DNA from: Arsenophonus endosymbiont of Aleurodicus dispersus
GTDB taxonomy: Bacteria > Pseudomonadota > Gammaproteobacteria > Enterobacterales > Enterobacteriaceae
Length of the DNA stretch: 64,000 nt
Assembly (NCBI RefSeq): GCF_900343015.1
Contig: NZ_LR025108.1
Span: forward strand, 372,001-436,000
Reading direction: 5' to 3'
Shown here: positions 9,461 to 19,911 of the stretch, in pieces
Position numbering within the stretch: the first letter of the stretch is position 1
Layout of the letters: the number at the start of each line of letters is the position of its first letter
Program-made: the position numbers and the translations under genes
The notes under the pieces: generated by a model
Databases searched by the model: none
Seen by the model: only the letters and a program-made list of their open reading frames with translations
What the model was told of the DNA's origin: nothing

Positions 9461-10972
9461 ATGTGTCAAGGACATGGTACTGAGCATTCCTTTGATTTAA
9501 ATGATGAATTAAAAACTAGGCGAGAAAAACTGGCCAGATTGCGGGTCAATGGTATTGCTTTTCCTAATAATTTTCGCCGGGAATATTTATCTAGCGATTT
9601 ACATGTTAAATATGATGAAAAGTATGCTGAAGAACTTACTGCACTAAATATTAACGTATCTGTTGCTGGCCGAATGATCACGCGCCGTATTATGGGCAAA
9701 GCTTCTTTTGCGACTTTACAAGATATGGGTGGTCGTATTCAGATTTATATTTCAATAGATGATTTACCAAAAGGTATTTATAACGAACAGTTTAAGAAGT
9801 GGGATCTTGGTGATATTATTGGAACTAAAGGTAAATTATTTAAAACTAAAACAGGTGAATTAACCATTCATGCTTATGAAATTTATTTATTAACCAAAGC
9901 ATTACGACCTTTGCCAGATAAATTCCATGGGCTAGCAGATCAGGAAACTTGCTATCGTCAACGTTATCTAGATCTTATTGCTAATGAGCAATCACGTCAG
10001 ACTTTTATTACGCGTTCGCGTGTACTATCGACTTTACGTAACTTCATGATTAATAAAGATTTCATGGAAGTTGAAACTCCTATAATGCAGATTATACCTG
10101 GTGGAGCAGCAGCACGTCCATTTATTACTCATCATAATACGTTAGATATTGATATGTATTTACGGATTGCGCCAGAACTTTATCTAAAACGGTTGGTTGT
10201 GGGTGGATTTGAGCGAGTTTTTGAAATTAATCGTAATTTTCGTAATGAAGGTATTTCACCTCACCATAATCCAGAGTTTACTATGATGGAATTGTATATG
10301 GCTTATGCTGATTATAAAGATCTTATTATGTTAACCGAAGAGTTATTCCGAACGGTAACGCAAGAAGTATTAGGTACAACTAAGGTAAAATATGGTGAGT
10401 ATTTATTGGATTTTGGGCTGCCTTTTAGCAAAATTACGATGAAAGAAGCAATAGTAAAATTTTGTTACAAAACGGAACTTACTGATTTGGATGATATAAC
10501 TAAAGCAATAACTATTGCAAAATCACTTAATATTGAGATAGAAAAAGGCTGGGGATTAGGCCGAGTACAGTGTGAGATCTTTGAGGTAGTAGCTGAAAGC
10601 CATTTGATCCAACCAACATTTATTACTGAATATCCGGCAGAAGTTTCTCCATTGTCTCGTTGTAATGATAATAATCCATTTATTACAGATAGATTTGAAT
10701 TTTTCATCGGTGGTTGTGAAATTGGGAATGGTTTTTCTGAGCTTAATGATGCAGAAGCTCAAGCAGAGCGCTTTAAGGAACAAATTAGTAAAAAAGATGA
10801 GGGTGATTATGAAGCTATGTTTTATGATGATGACTATATCACTGCACTGGAGTATGGATTGCCACCAACGGCCGGGTTAGGTATTGGTATTGATAGAATG
10901 ATCATGTTATTAACTAATAGCCATACTATTCGTGATGTAATTTTATTTCCAGAATTACGGCCTGTTAAATAG
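9461..10972 (+). CDS. lysS: Lysyl-tRNA synthetase (class II)
   Basis: 503 residues (505 in E. coli LysS). It charges tRNA-Lys. The N-terminal OB-fold anticodon-binding domain (residues about 65-150) contains [16 protein letters not shown]. The catalytic domain carries motif 2 ([21 protein letters not shown]) and motif 3 ([14 protein letters not shown]) near the C-terminus. The ATG at 9461 is preceded by AAGGAA and lies nine bases after prfB, the E. coli prfB-lysS arrangement. The extreme N-terminus ([13 protein letters not shown]) differs from E. coli but the collinear part begins at [14 protein letters not shown]. Intact. Confidence 0.97.
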   Translation: MCQGHGTEHSFDLNDELKTRREKLARLRVNGIAFPNNFRREYLSSDLHVKYDEKYAEELTALNINVSVAGRMITRRIMGKASFATLQDMGGRIQIYISIDDLPKGIYNEQFKKWDLGDIIGTKGKLFKTKTGELTIHAYEIYLLTKALRPLPDKFHGLADQETCYRQRYLDLIANEQSRQTFITRSRVLSTLRNFMINKDFMEVETPIMQIIPGGAAARPFITHHNTLDIDMYLRIAPELYLKRLVVGGFERVFEINRNFRNEGISPHHNPEFTMMELYMAYADYKDLIMLTEELFRTVTQEVLGTTKVKYGEYLLDFGLPFSKITMKEAIVKFCYKTELTDLDDITKAITIAKSLNIEIEKGWGLGRVQCEIFEVVAESHLIQPTFITEYPAEVSPLSRCNDNNPFITDRFEFFIGGCEIGNGFSELNDAEAQAERFKEQISKKDEGDYEAMFYDDDYITALEYGLPPTAGLGIGIDRMIMLLTNSHTIRDVILFPELRPVK

Positions 10973-11205
10973 CATTATTAGAACTGTTTATAGCTATTGT
11001 AATATTTAACTTAAATGCAGATAATTTATAGCTATTTTTATTGCGGATTATTATTGGTATAACACAGAGATAGGAAGATAGATTAATAATTAATATTAAT
11101 TTTGAATAAAATTAGCATTAATGATAACAATATTTTTAAATGGTTACTCTCATTTTTTCTTTTTTTATTTTTTTTACTAAAAATAGTTAATTTTAGAATT
11201 TGATT

Positions 11206-12132
11206 ATGACACAAACTAAACAACGTGAAGAAAAATACACACGTTTTGTTTCTAATGAGCAATTAATAAAATTTAATACTGCCCAAAAAAGCACTATTAT
11301 TAGTATTTTTATTAATTTTTTTCAATCTTTATGCCAAATTATTATTGGAGTTTTGGCACATTCTCAAGGTTTGATTGCTGATGGTCTTCATTCATTATCA
11401 GATTTATTGACAGATTTTGTGGTATTGATCGCTAATAAACATAGTCATAAACAACCAGATGCTGATCATCCTTATGGGCATTTACGCTATGAAAATGGAG
11501 CATCTTTAGTACTTGGAACTATTTTGTTAGTAGTTGGCGGTAGCATGGTATGGAATGCTTTTGAAAAAATGCTAAATCCAGCTAAAATTCCCGATGTGCA
11601 TATTATTGCTTTGGTTGTAGCGCTATTATCACTTCTTGTTAAAGAAGGCTTGTTTCGTTATATGCTTGATGTCGCAAATACGGTTAATTCAAGTATGTTA
11701 GTAGCTAATGCATGGCATGCACGTTTAGATGCAGCTTCATCTTTAGTTGTTGCTGTTGGTATCATTGGTAGCTTATATGGTGTTAGGATTCTTGATTCTA
11801 TTGCAGCACTAGTTGTTGGTGTTCTAGTTATTAAAATAGGGTATAAGTTTACTTATAAATCATTTAACGATCTAATGGATAAAGGAGCTGATGAACATAT
11901 ACTTGCCGATATCCGTAAACAATTGTTATCAATGGACGGCGTTATTGATATTCATGATCTTAAAACTCGTAAATCTAGTGATTATTTGCTAGTGGATGTT
12001 CATCTTGAAGTTAATGGTCTTTTAACAGTAGAACAAGGCCATCAAATTGCTGTTTTAGCGCGAAAAAAATTATTTGATAATCCACTTATTTTAAATGTAA
12101 TGATACATATTGATCCAGTTATAATACAATAA
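11206..12132 (+). CDS. Cation diffusion facilitator family transporter
   Basis: A roughly 308-residue inner-membrane protein of the CDF family, which exchanges divalent metals (Zn, Fe, Mn and others) for protons. About six hydrophobic segments lie in residues 30-210, followed by a cytoplasmic ferredoxin-like domain ending in IHIDP. The metal-site HxxxD of TM2 (DGLHSLSDLLTD) and of TM5 (WHARLDAASS) are present, and HSHKQPDADHPYGHLRYEN fits the TM2-TM3 loop. I placed the start at ATG 11206; a TTG at 11200 in the same frame is possible. It is clearly CDF but not an obvious FieF or ZitB, so the metal is not assigned. Its position after lysS is not the E. coli order, so a rearrangement boundary lies in 10973-11205. 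Confidence 0.85.
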   Translation: MTQTKQREEKYTRFVSNEQLIKFNTAQKSTIISIFINFFQSLCQIIIGVLAHSQGLIADGLHSLSDLLTDFVVLIANKHSHKQPDADHPYGHLRYENGASLVLGTILLVVGGSMVWNAFEKMLNPAKIPDVHIIALVVALLSLLVKEGLFRYMLDVANTVNSSMLVANAWHARLDAASSLVVAVGIIGSLYGVRILDSIAALVVGVLVIKIGYKFTYKSFNDLMDKGADEHILADIRKQLLSMDGVIDIHDLKTRKSSDYLLVDVHLEVNGLLTVEQGHQIAVLARKKLFDNPLILNVMIHIDPVIIQ

Positions 12133-12364
12133 GTTATTCTTTTCTTTGTAAGAAAACTGATCTTTAAAAATTTATTACCACTAATTAAATTTATTATTTG
12201 TTATAATATTAATGAATATAATATATTTATTAGATATTATGCTATTTATTGTTATAATAGTAATTATAGCATCATGTTAACTAACAATTTAACCAAAATA
12301 AATGGCAACATTATTAATTTATTCCGTAATAGCTAAAATTTTATCAATTAGTATTTTTTAAAAC

Positions 12365-12399
12365 GGTAGATTGCTTGATAAGCAATTGTGTTATCTACC
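12365..12399 (-). terminator. Probable tmRNA terminator
   Basis: On the minus strand, just downstream of the tmRNA 3' end, GGTAG and CTACC enclose a 7-bp ATTGCTT/AAGCAAT stem with a 3-base loop and a one-sided bulge. TTTTAAAAAA follows. The shape and position suit transcription termination of tmRNA. The rest of the 12133-12422 spacer shows nothing else. Confidence 0.45.
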
Positions 12400-12422
12400 T
12401 AAATTACGATGAAATTTTATAT

Positions 12423-12785
12423 TGGTGGAGCTGGCGGGAGTTGAACCCGCGTCCGAAATTCTTTCATCCTCGGTACTACATGCTTAGTCTAGTCTTTATA
12501 TTCGCCATATAGTTGTGGACAGACACACTACTAACAGACTAGCCTGATTAAGTTTAACGTTTCAACCTCAGGCTAGGTATTCCACGTGATCTCTTTTATT
12601 TGACCTCACTTTGATCCCCTTCCTAAGAGACGAGGCTAGGGAGAGAGGGCATTAAGCAGTTTTTTAAGCTGCCAGTGCGTAATTTTCGTCGTTTGCGACT
12701 ATGTGTTGCGGCTATTTACGAGGCCAACCGCCCCTCGGCATGCACCTTGGGTTTCGCGAATTCCGTCAAATCCAGAATCAGCCCC
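12423..12785 (-). ncRNA. ssrA: Transfer-messenger RNA (tmRNA)
   Basis: 363 nt, the same length as E. coli ssrA. It rescues stalled ribosomes and tags nascent chains for proteolysis. The 5' end GGGGCTGATTCTGG and the 3' end GCCAGCTCCACCA (CCA encoded) form the Ala-tRNA-like domain, and GTTCAACTC is the T loop. The resume sequence encodes ANDENYALAA followed by TAA (12656-12688 region), identical to the E. coli tag. Its protein partner smpB lies directly upstream on the same strand, as in E. coli. Tag, ends and pseudoknot-region GC content look preserved, so the system is probably working. Confidence 0.98.
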
Positions 12786-12852
12786 AAGTTGACTATATTA
12801 ATTAATAATATAATAAAAAAACTTAATAGTGCTAGTGCTAGCACTTAGGTCA

Positions 12853-13350
12853 TTATTTACCTATCGACCGCACTACGTTTTTCATAATTCTTGCTTTGTT
12901 TAACTTCCATTCTCGTTCTTTAATGTTAGAACGCTTATTGTGCTCTTTTTTCCCCTTTGTAATACCAATTTTTACTTTACACCAGGCATTTTTCCAATAA
13001 AGAGATAATGCTACCGCTGTTTGTCCTTCGCAATTAATTTTACCAAATAGCGAATCAAGTTCATGCTGATTTAGCAATAATTTTCGAATACGTATATGAT
13101 CTAAAATTACATTATAGGAGGAGGCTACATTAATCGGGGTAATTGTTGCGCCCAAAAGATAAGCTTCACCATTTTTTAGTAAAACATAACTATTATTAAT
13201 ATTTGCTTTACCTGCACGTAGTGATTTTACTTCCCAACCTAGCAAAGCTAAGCCTGCCTCAATTTCTTCATTAATGAAGTATTCGTAGCGTGCTCTTTTA
13301 TTTAGCGTAATCATTGCCAAACTAGGTTTGTATATTTTTTTATTTGTCAT
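12853..13350 (-). CDS. smpB: SsrA-binding protein SmpB
   Basis: 165 residues (160 in E. coli). SmpB binds tmRNA, delivers it to stalled ribosomes and mimics the missing codon-anticodon helix with its C-terminal tail. Conserved features are [35 protein letters not shown] at the N-terminus (beta-barrel), ATITPIN in the centre and the basic tail with [17 protein letters not shown] followed by KARIMKN. The start is ATG at 13350. It sits 67 bases upstream of tmRNA. The frame is open throughout. Confidence 0.96.
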   Translation of the reverse strand: MTNKKIYKPSLAMITLNKRARYEYFINEEIEAGLALLGWEVKSLRAGKANINNSYVLLKNGEAYLLGATITPINVASSYNVILDHIRIRKLLLNQHELDSLFGKINCEGQTAVALSLYWKNAWCKVKIGITKGKKEHNKRSNIKEREWKLNKARIMKNVVRSIGK

Positions 13351-13574
13351 AATTATTTATACTATACGTATAGATAAATAGCACTTTAATCATCTGTTAT
13401 TCGGTGTTAAGTGTAAGCTAAATTTCTATTTAGAATTTTTCTTTAAGTATATATCAATATTATTATTATTTTTTATTTATTTAATAAAAATGTTTATAAA
13501 TAAAATTAATATATCTATATAAGTAGATTATAGTATTAATAAAATATACAATTTAGTTAATGAATTTATATCTA

Positions 13575-13735
13575 TAATTTTTACCGGTTTGTTCTGTTAT
13601 TTTGGTTCTGAATCATGCTAATAATACTTTAGTTAACTAAAGCAGGTATTAGTAATACTTTTATTACCCAGAATATATTACTCGATAATAATAGTATTCA
13701 AATATATTTGGTAAATAGTTAATTAGTTATTTATA
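13575..13735 (+). pseudogene. ratA: Ghost of ratA (START-domain toxin/CoQ-binding protein)
   Basis: On the plus strand, FLPVC near 13580 and then, after a stop, GISNTFITQNILLDNNSIQI followed by YLVNS (13648-13722) align without gaps with RatA GISKTFTTRNQLTSNQSILM followed by NLVDG. In E. coli ratA is divergent from smpB and next to it, which is the position and strand seen here. The rest of 13351-13919 (bamE and rnfH expected) is not readable. Confidence 0.7.
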
Positions 13736-13919
13736 TCTCTCAATTAAAATGCTTATAAAGTTAAGTTATGTATTGATTTTTAATTGACTAATTAATTTAT
13801 TTAGTGAGCTTTTAGTCATATCTTTCTTTAAGTTTAAGAATATCGATAATAATTATATTGATAAAATTAAAACCTTTTCTCTATGATATATAATATATAG
13901 TATAGTTAAAGATTTTTTT

Positions 13920-15170
13920 AGGTATTAAGTAGATCTCTTACATTAAATAGGATGTTTTTGTTATTACACTACCATCTAGTAATCGGGCAATTTATTGTAA
14001 TTTAGTTTTTTTATCTAAAATGGTATTTGCTTTTATGTTTAGTAATTATTAGTTTGCATAAAAATATGATGTCCACACGCTGTAACTAAATTTAAATAGG
14101 TAATAAATATAATTTTAGTTTAATTGCCTAAGGGCTATAAGCTTAATACGTAAAAGTTCTACACCTTCATTAACTTTCTAATGATTGATGTTGTTATTTA
14201 GTATTGATTATAACATTAAATTCTACCTATAATTTATAAATATTTATGATTAGATGCATATTGTTTGTTATTAATTGGTATATTACTGCCGTATTTAATT
14301 GAGTTATAGATATTGATATTAAAAACCTGACTATTTAATTAATTACCATCATCTTATTACTAATTTATTCTACCAGATGTATTGGTGTAATTCAACCAGT
14401 AATTAAGGAAAAATATGATATTTACGTTATATATTTATATCTTTAGCGATACGTTGTGATAATTTTAATAGCTAGCTAGAATATAGTTCTTTCCGTTCTA
14501 GCATCACAATGACTTAATTCATTACTTACTTTATCAATTTTGATTGATGCCTCTTTAAACATATCTAGTAAAGTAAGTTTTTTAATTTTTTTATTTTGCA
14601 AAATTCAGCATCAAGCTAATATTTTGTTCCTGATTCTTATTAAGAATTAGTAATTCCTTTTGACTAAAGGGAATAAATTTTCCAGCTTAGTTAGCTATTT
14701 ATATTCTTGCTCTTGTGGTGTCAATTCATCTAATTATTTAATAAAGATATTTAATCCATTGTTGGAACAATAGGCGTTTAGTTATTTGATGCTAATTTTA
14801 TAGTTAGATTTAATTTCAGCTAAGACAGCAGTTTGGTTTTCTTAAGTAAGTATATAAGATAAATTTTTGATGCTAATTATCTAATAATAATTGTTAAATT
14901 TTTTATCTATATATTTGAATAAGTATTCTTTATCGCCTAATTTTAATAAGGGTTTATTGTTAATAAAATATCAAAGATTAATTATGGTTACTTAACTAGT
15001 AATTTTAAATATATTTTTATACTGAATATTAATAATAGAAAATTGGTAAAGTTCTAATATGAGCTGCTCTATGGTGAACTATACAGATATATTTTAGGTT
15101 ATTTAACCATAATGGTAAATTATAGATTAAATATTATTTAAAATAATATACAGTATTAACTAGTTTTTTT
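13920..15170 (-). pseudogene. recN: Ghost of DNA repair ATPase RecN
   Basis: Minus-strand translation follows RecN in order with many stops. Matching pieces are NNKPLLKLGDKEYLFKYI (LLTKPEHQKFLLDGYA), LDELTPQEQEYK (LKELNEFNPQPGEFEQ), LLDMFKEASIKIDKVSNELS ([20 protein letters not shown]), and near the C-terminus VTACGHHIF (VAGCGHQHYF) then NKL-PDY--VV resembling the LARLLGGSEV end. The coiled-coil and ATPase domains are both broken. Order and strand (smpB, ratA, recN, nadK, grpE) are those of E. coli inverted as a block. Confidence 0.85.
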
Positions 15171-15385
15171 ATAAAACTGGCTAGCTAATATAAGTATTAG
15201 CTATTATAGTTTATGATCATTTAACATTCACCACCAAAATTAGCGTTATTGATAACAATATAGAACAATAATTTTATATTTTTTCGCTAATTATAAAGTT
15301 GTTCATGAGTTGCCAATACCTCTGTATGTATAGAATGACCAACAATACCAATAGATTTAAATAATTTTTTCTGTTAGCATGGTTT
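15170..15385 (-). pseudogene. nadK: Fragment of NAD kinase
   Basis: On the minus strand at about 15289-15369 the sequence reads KLFKSIGIVGHSIHTEVLAT then HEQLYN, aligning with NadK [20 protein letters not shown] then EMLYRW. A further FGGEC near 15230 may be the remains of the GGDGN nucleotide-binding motif. Only about a quarter of the gene length is left, so most has been deleted. NAD kinase is the sole NADP source in E. coli and essential there. Confidence 0.78.
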
Positions 15386-15486
15386 ATTACTCTTACAAGT
15401 TTGCGTTTTCTCTTGAATCCCAAACTTTTATCCCCACTATAAATTAACATTTTGAATTAATTCTAAAAAAGAATGTGGAGATACTC

Positions 15487-16140
15487 ATGATGAGTAAAGA
15501 TCATAAAGTAGATGATGAGCAAGCCTCTAAACAAAAAGATGAGATAAAAGAACCAGTAATTGATACAGATCAAACAGTAAGTTCTAATGAAGTAATTAAT
15601 ACAGATCAAATAGTAAGTTCTAATGAAGTAATTAATACAGATCAAATAGTAAGTTCTAATGAAGTAATTGATCCGCGTATTACTCAATTAGAGCATCAGT
15701 TGCTTGAAGCTCAAAAACGTGAGCGTGAAGTGTTGCTGCGTGCAAAAGCTGAAGTTGAGAATATTCGGCGACGTACTGAGCAGGATGTTGAAAAAGGATA
15801 TAAATTTGCCCTAGAACGATTTGCTAATGAATTGTTACCAGTTATTGATAATTTAGAAAGAGCAATTGAAGTTGTTGATCGTAAAAATGCAGAATCGATG
15901 TCAATGCTTGAAGGGCTTGAATTAACTTTAAATTCTTTTTTAGCTGCAATTAGCAAATACGGTATTAAGGTGTTAGCTGAGAAGAATATTCCTTTCAATC
16001 CAGAACTACATCAAGCAATGAAGATGATCGATTCGGAAGAACATGAACCTAATCAAGTTATTGATGTTATGCAGAAAGGTTATACATTAAACGGTCGTTT
16101 ACTACGTCCAGCGATGGTAGTTGTGTCAAAAGTAAAATAA
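15487..16140 (+). CDS. grpE: GrpE, nucleotide exchange factor for DnaK
   Basis: About 217 residues (197 in E. coli). GrpE releases ADP from DnaK. The long N-terminal helix and coiled coil ([20 protein letters not shown] and onward), the four-helix bundle, and the C-terminal beta domain ([31 protein letters not shown]) are intact. The disordered N-terminus is lengthened by a 36-bp in-frame tandem repeat, which explains the extra length. I chose ATG 15487 because TGTGGAG lies seven bases before it; ATG 15490 is equivalent. A strong terminator follows at once. Confidence 0.95.
   Translation: MMSKDHKVDDEQASKQKDEIKEPVIDTDQTVSSNEVINTDQIVSSNEVINTDQIVSSNEVIDPRITQLEHQLLEAQKREREVLLRAKAEVENIRRRTEQDVEKGYKFALERFANELLPVIDNLERAIEVVDRKNAESMSMLEGLELTLNSFLAAISKYGIKVLAEKNIPFNPELHQAMKMIDSEEHEPNQVIDVMQKGYTLNGRLLRPAMVVVSKVK
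15562..15669 (+). repeat. 36-bp minisatellite, three copies, inside grpE
   Basis: Three head-to-tail 36-bp units start at 15562, 15598 and 15634 and encode (N/D)TDQ(T/I)VSSNEVI three times. Copies two and three are identical; copy one differs by one base at each of two codons (D for N, T for I). The repeat keeps the reading frame and lies in the unstructured N-terminal arm. Confidence 0.95.
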
Positions 16141-16147
16141 GCAGCTG

Positions 16148-16178
16148 AAATACTACCACCTATATGGTGGTAGTATTT
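16148..16178 (+). terminator. Terminator after grpE
   Basis: A 13-bp perfect stem, AAATACTACCACC paired with GGTGGTAGTATTT around a TATAT loop, is followed by a T-rich run. It lies eight bases after the grpE stop. It is one of the few GC-bearing hairpins in the intergenic DNA, so it is probably maintained. Confidence 0.85.
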
Positions 16179-16739
16179 ATTTTATTTTTCGGTAATCACT
16201 GTTATCCCCCAACAATGATGGACAAATTTTTACTAAGAAGTGATTAGGTTTATTTAAATGTAACACAAAATACCCTTTTAATTAAAATCACAGGTGTTGG
16301 TAGAAGGAGTACAAAATTAAATATTAATATAATATTTCTTCATAAATTTAGAAGATGCAATTTTAAATTCATAAATTTAATTAACTATTATTATTATAGG
16401 CTATGGGTCGCATTAAAATTTTAAAATATATGAGTAGCAACGTATAGTAATAGAGGAATAATTAACAATATAATAATTATGTTAGTATATTAATTTTTGT
16501 TATTTTATTAAATAAATAGTTTAAATATTTATTAGTTGTTATTAATTAGTATTACTAATTGGGTTAGATGTTTTCTAATATTTTTACGGTTACGATGGTG
16601 TTTAAAAATTTTGGCGTATAATTTTTTTTTGTTGTTTTATCTGTATTTTTTACAAAAGGTTAGGTTTATGTAGTTAACTTTTAGTTTTTTAATAGCTGTT
16701 TAAGATATTTTAAAATTTTACCTAAGGGTGGTTAATCAT
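16179..16739. other. Gene-less AT-rich stretch
   Basis: I can read nothing here. From the E. coli neighbourhood of lepA the rpoE-rseABC genes might once have been in this region, but I found no alignable fragment of them. Confidence 0.5.
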
Positions 16740-16862
16740 AGGCTTTTACTAAGCTAATTATAATTTACTTTCTCCCAGCACCATCAGTTCTACCAATACG
16801 GGGCAGATAAATATCTGCTACGATTCCTACTGTTGATAAAACCATTGCTTTTGCATAAAAAT
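16740..16862 (-). pseudogene. nadB: Possible ghost of L-aspartate oxidase NadB
   Basis: A minus-strand stretch reads VGIVADIYLPRIGRTDGAG, which resembles the GGVMVDDHGRTDVEG segment of NadB that precedes the flavin-binding end. In E. coli nadB lies on the far side of rpoE-rseABC from lepA and on the opposite strand, which is the orientation seen here. The match is short, so this is only a suggestion. Confidence 0.35.
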
Positions 16863-17014
16863 AACTTTTTCATTATTAATGATTATTTTAGTTATTTATC
16901 TCTTATACGTAAAATTAGCACTATTGTTATAACATGTTTTATTAGTGTTTGCTTTTTAGGTCTAAACTATTACTAAAAATAATTTTTTCAATCCATTTAG
17001 AAGAAAATATAACC

Positions 17015-18817
17015 TTGAAAATAAAATACATAAGAAATTTTTCCATCATCGCTCACATTGATCATGGTAAATCTACTCTGTCAGATCGTATTATTCAGAT
17101 CTGCAGTGGTCTTTCACAATCTGAAAGGCCACCACAGGTATTAGACTCTATGGATTTGGAGAGGGAACGAGGAATAACAATAAAAGCGAGGAGTATTACC
17201 ATTAATTATAAAGCTAGTGATGGTGAAACTTATCAGCTTAATTTTATTGATACACCGGGACATGTTGACTTCTCTTATGAAGTATCACGTTCATTAACTG
17301 CTTGTGAAGGTGCATTACTCGTTGTTGATGTCGGGCAAGGTGTAGAAGCGCAAACCATGGCTAATTGTTATATTGCTATTGAGATGGATTTAGCAGTTGT
17401 TCCTGTGCTTAATAAAATCGATTTACCTGCTGCCGATCCTGATAGGGTTGCTGAAGAAATTGAAGATATTATTGGTATAGATGCTTATGACGCTGTTAGA
17501 TGTTCAGCAAAAACTGGATTAGGCGTACAAGACGTAATTGAACGTCTGGTTAAAGATATCCCACCACCAGAAGGTGATCCAACAGCTCCTTTGCAGGCAT
17601 TAATTATCGATTCGTGGTTTGATAATTATTTAGGTATTGTTTCGCTGGTACGGATTAAAAACGGTACCCTTTGCAAAGGCGATAAAATTAAAGTTATTAG
17701 TTTAGGCCAACTTTATAATGTAGATCGCTTAGGTATTTTTACACCTAAACGAATTGATCGTCAACAACTAAATTGTGGAGAAGTAGGTTGGTTAGTCTGT
17801 GCCATAAAAGATATTCACGGTGCGCCCGTTGGCGATACATTAACCGGTGCTCGTAACCCTGCAATACAGGCGTTGCCTGGCTTCAAAAAAGTAAACCCGC
17901 AGGTTTATTCTGGTTTATTCCCCGTTAGCTCTGATGATTATAAATCATTTAGTGATGCTTTAGCTAAATTAAGCTTGAATGATGCTTCATTATTTTATGA
18001 ACCAGAGAGCTCAACGGCATTAGGTTTTGGATTTAGATGTGGTTTCCTTGGTCTTCTTCATATGGAAATTATCCAACAGCGTTTGGAACGTGAATATGAT
18101 TTGGATATTATTACAACTGCCCCTACACTGATTTATGAAATTGAGTTAATAAATGGTGAAATAATCTATATTGATAGTCCCTCTAAGTTACCAGCACTTT
18201 ATAATATAAATGAATTACGCGAACCAATTGCAGAATGTAAAATATTCCTTCCTAAGGAATATCTTGGTAATGTCATTACGCTATGTGCAGAAAAAAGAGG
18301 TATTCAGATTAATATAGTTTACCATGGTAAACATGTTGCATTAACTTATGAAATTAATATGGCTGAGCTGGTATTAGATTTCTTTGATCGCTTGAAATCT
18401 ACTTCACGTGGATATGCTTCATTGGATTATAGTTTTGTCCGTTTCCAGGTAGCTGATATAGTGCGTGTAGATGTATTAATTAATGGTGAAATAGTTGACG
18501 CTTTAGCATTAATTACTCATCGTGCAAATGCACCATCTCTAGGTCGTAAGCTGGTAGATAAAATTAAATCTATTATCCCTCGCCAGCAGTTTGATATTGT
18601 AATACAGGCTGCAATTGGTACCCATATTATAGCGCGTTCAACGGTGAAACAATTACGCAAAAATGTATTAGCTAAATGTTATGGTGGTGATGTTAGCCGC
18701 AAGAAAAAATTACTACATAAACAGAAAGAAGGTAAGAAAAGAATGAAGCAGGTTGGTAATATTAAACTTCCACAGGAAGCATTCCTTGCTATTCTTCACA
18801 TAGGTAAAGATAATTAA
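17015..18817 (+). CDS. lepA: Elongation factor 4 (LepA)
   Basis: 600 residues (599 in E. coli), a translational GTPase that acts on stalled or initiating ribosomes. The G1 [10 protein letters not shown]2-region RGITI, G3 DTPGHVD and G4 NKIDLP motifs are all present, followed by domain 2, EF-G-like domains and the LepA-specific C-terminal domain ([20 protein letters not shown]). No ATG fits: the collinear match begins at TTG 17015 ([17 protein letters not shown]). The frame extends upstream to 16949, but that extension has no homology. I therefore infer a TTG start with a weak AGAAG site. The lepB remnant follows immediately. Confidence 0.93.
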   Translation: MKIKYIRNFSIIAHIDHGKSTLSDRIIQICSGLSQSERPPQVLDSMDLERERGITIKARSITINYKASDGETYQLNFIDTPGHVDFSYEVSRSLTACEGALLVVDVGQGVEAQTMANCYIAIEMDLAVVPVLNKIDLPAADPDRVAEEIEDIIGIDAYDAVRCSAKTGLGVQDVIERLVKDIPPPEGDPTAPLQALIIDSWFDNYLGIVSLVRIKNGTLCKGDKIKVISLGQLYNVDRLGIFTPKRIDRQQLNCGEVGWLVCAIKDIHGAPVGDTLTGARNPAIQALPGFKKVNPQVYSGLFPVSSDDYKSFSDALAKLSLNDASLFYEPESSTALGFGFRCGFLGLLHMEIIQQRLEREYDLDIITTAPTLIYEIELINGEIIYIDSPSKLPALYNINELREPIAECKIFLPKEYLGNVITLCAEKRGIQINIVYHGKHVALTYEINMAELVLDFFDRLKSTSRGYASLDYSFVRFQVADIVRVDVLINGEIVDALALITHRANAPSLGRKLVDKIKSIIPRQQFDIVIQAAIGTHIIARSTVKQLRKNVLAKCYGGDVSRKKKLLHKQKEGKKRMKQVGNIKLPQEAFLAILHIGKDN

Positions 18818-18835
18818 CTGTTGTAAGGAGTTATT

Positions 18836-19729
18836 TTGATCTTGATGTTGACGACCTTTATTACAGGAATTATTTGGGGTATTTATCGCTTTAAATTAGA
18901 ACCTGCTCGTAAGAAAAAATAGTTAAGCATCAAAATATTACTAATAGAAATTTAGATCAGATGGTTTAGTTAAAAAATTTAATAAAATCTCATGGTTTTA
19001 TAATTGTGCATCTACCTTTGCTATATTAGCGATAGGATTAGTGATACGCTAGTTTATTTATGAGCTGTTTCAAATCCCTTCAGGTTCAATAATGCCTACT
19101 TTATTAGTAGGTAATTTTATATTAGTAGAAAAGTTTGCTTATGTATTAAAGGATTATTTTATACAAACAAAATTTAAATTTCCTAAAGATCTTAGTGTAG
19201 ATTTTCTTAAAAGTGTTATCTGTATACCTGGTAATAAAATCATTTATTATCCTAAACAAAAAGAGTTACGTATATACCCAAACTGTTCAAGTTCTAACTG
19301 TGTACGAGTGTTACCAATGGTATATTCTTTCTTAAAAGAGAGTAAATGGGATTTATTTTAAAAAAAAGATTCTATAGCAGAAAGTAAGTTATTTACTTTT
19401 ATTAGATGGAATAGTGTCAAGTAAAGCATTATTTCAAGCAGAAATAATAGAACAATTTAATGATAATAATCATAAGATCTTATTGTGATCCCCTAGTATA
19501 TATTAAGTTACGTTATAAACAGCATGGGTTACCAAATAATGAATGGATTGTTCCTCCTAAAAACTATTTTATGATGGTTGATAATCGGGATAATAGTGCA
19601 GATAGCCGTATGTGGGATTTTGTCCCAGAAGAAAATTTAGTTGGCCGTGCTATCTGTCTTGATAAGCATGAGTATGAATGGCCAACTGGGGTGCGTTTAA
19701 TTCGTATTGGTGTAATTAATACAATATAA
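18836..19729 (+). pseudogene. lepB: Degenerate signal peptidase I
   Basis: The whole gene is recognisable but broken. It starts at about 18836 (LTTFITGIIWGIYRF) and meets a TAG at 18920. A second TAG replaces the Ser codon in the VIR-FIYELFQIPSGSIMPTL segment near 19049, just before the catalytic Ser. It then reads on from 19092 with the Lys of LKSVICIPGNK to a stop at 19361, and resumes in another frame from about 19460 ([37 protein letters not shown]). The catalytic Ser and Lys codons survive, but they lie on a piece lacking the N-terminal anchor and the C-terminal box. GDNRDNS has become VDNRDNS. LepB cleaves Sec signal peptides and is essential in E. coli. Confidence 0.88.
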
Positions 19730-19911
19730 ACTAATCATTGATGCTAAATTTATTTATATATCAATCAATATAGAATATCGTACTATAATTTAAAATTATG
19801 TTTTATTAACCGATATCAGGAAACTTCCTAATGCAACAGTTTTGTAAATATTTATTTTGTAGATCTGTTGCGTATGTTTTTGTAATTTGATAATTAAATA
19901 ATTGGTAACAC

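Noticed and set aside
15562-15669. Repeat array as a CRISPR
   Set aside because: The units are directly adjacent without spacers and encode an in-frame peptide.
15463-15687. Minus-strand frame with a repeated peptide
   Set aside because: It is the antisense shadow of the 36-bp repeat in grpE; the plus-strand frame is the real gene.
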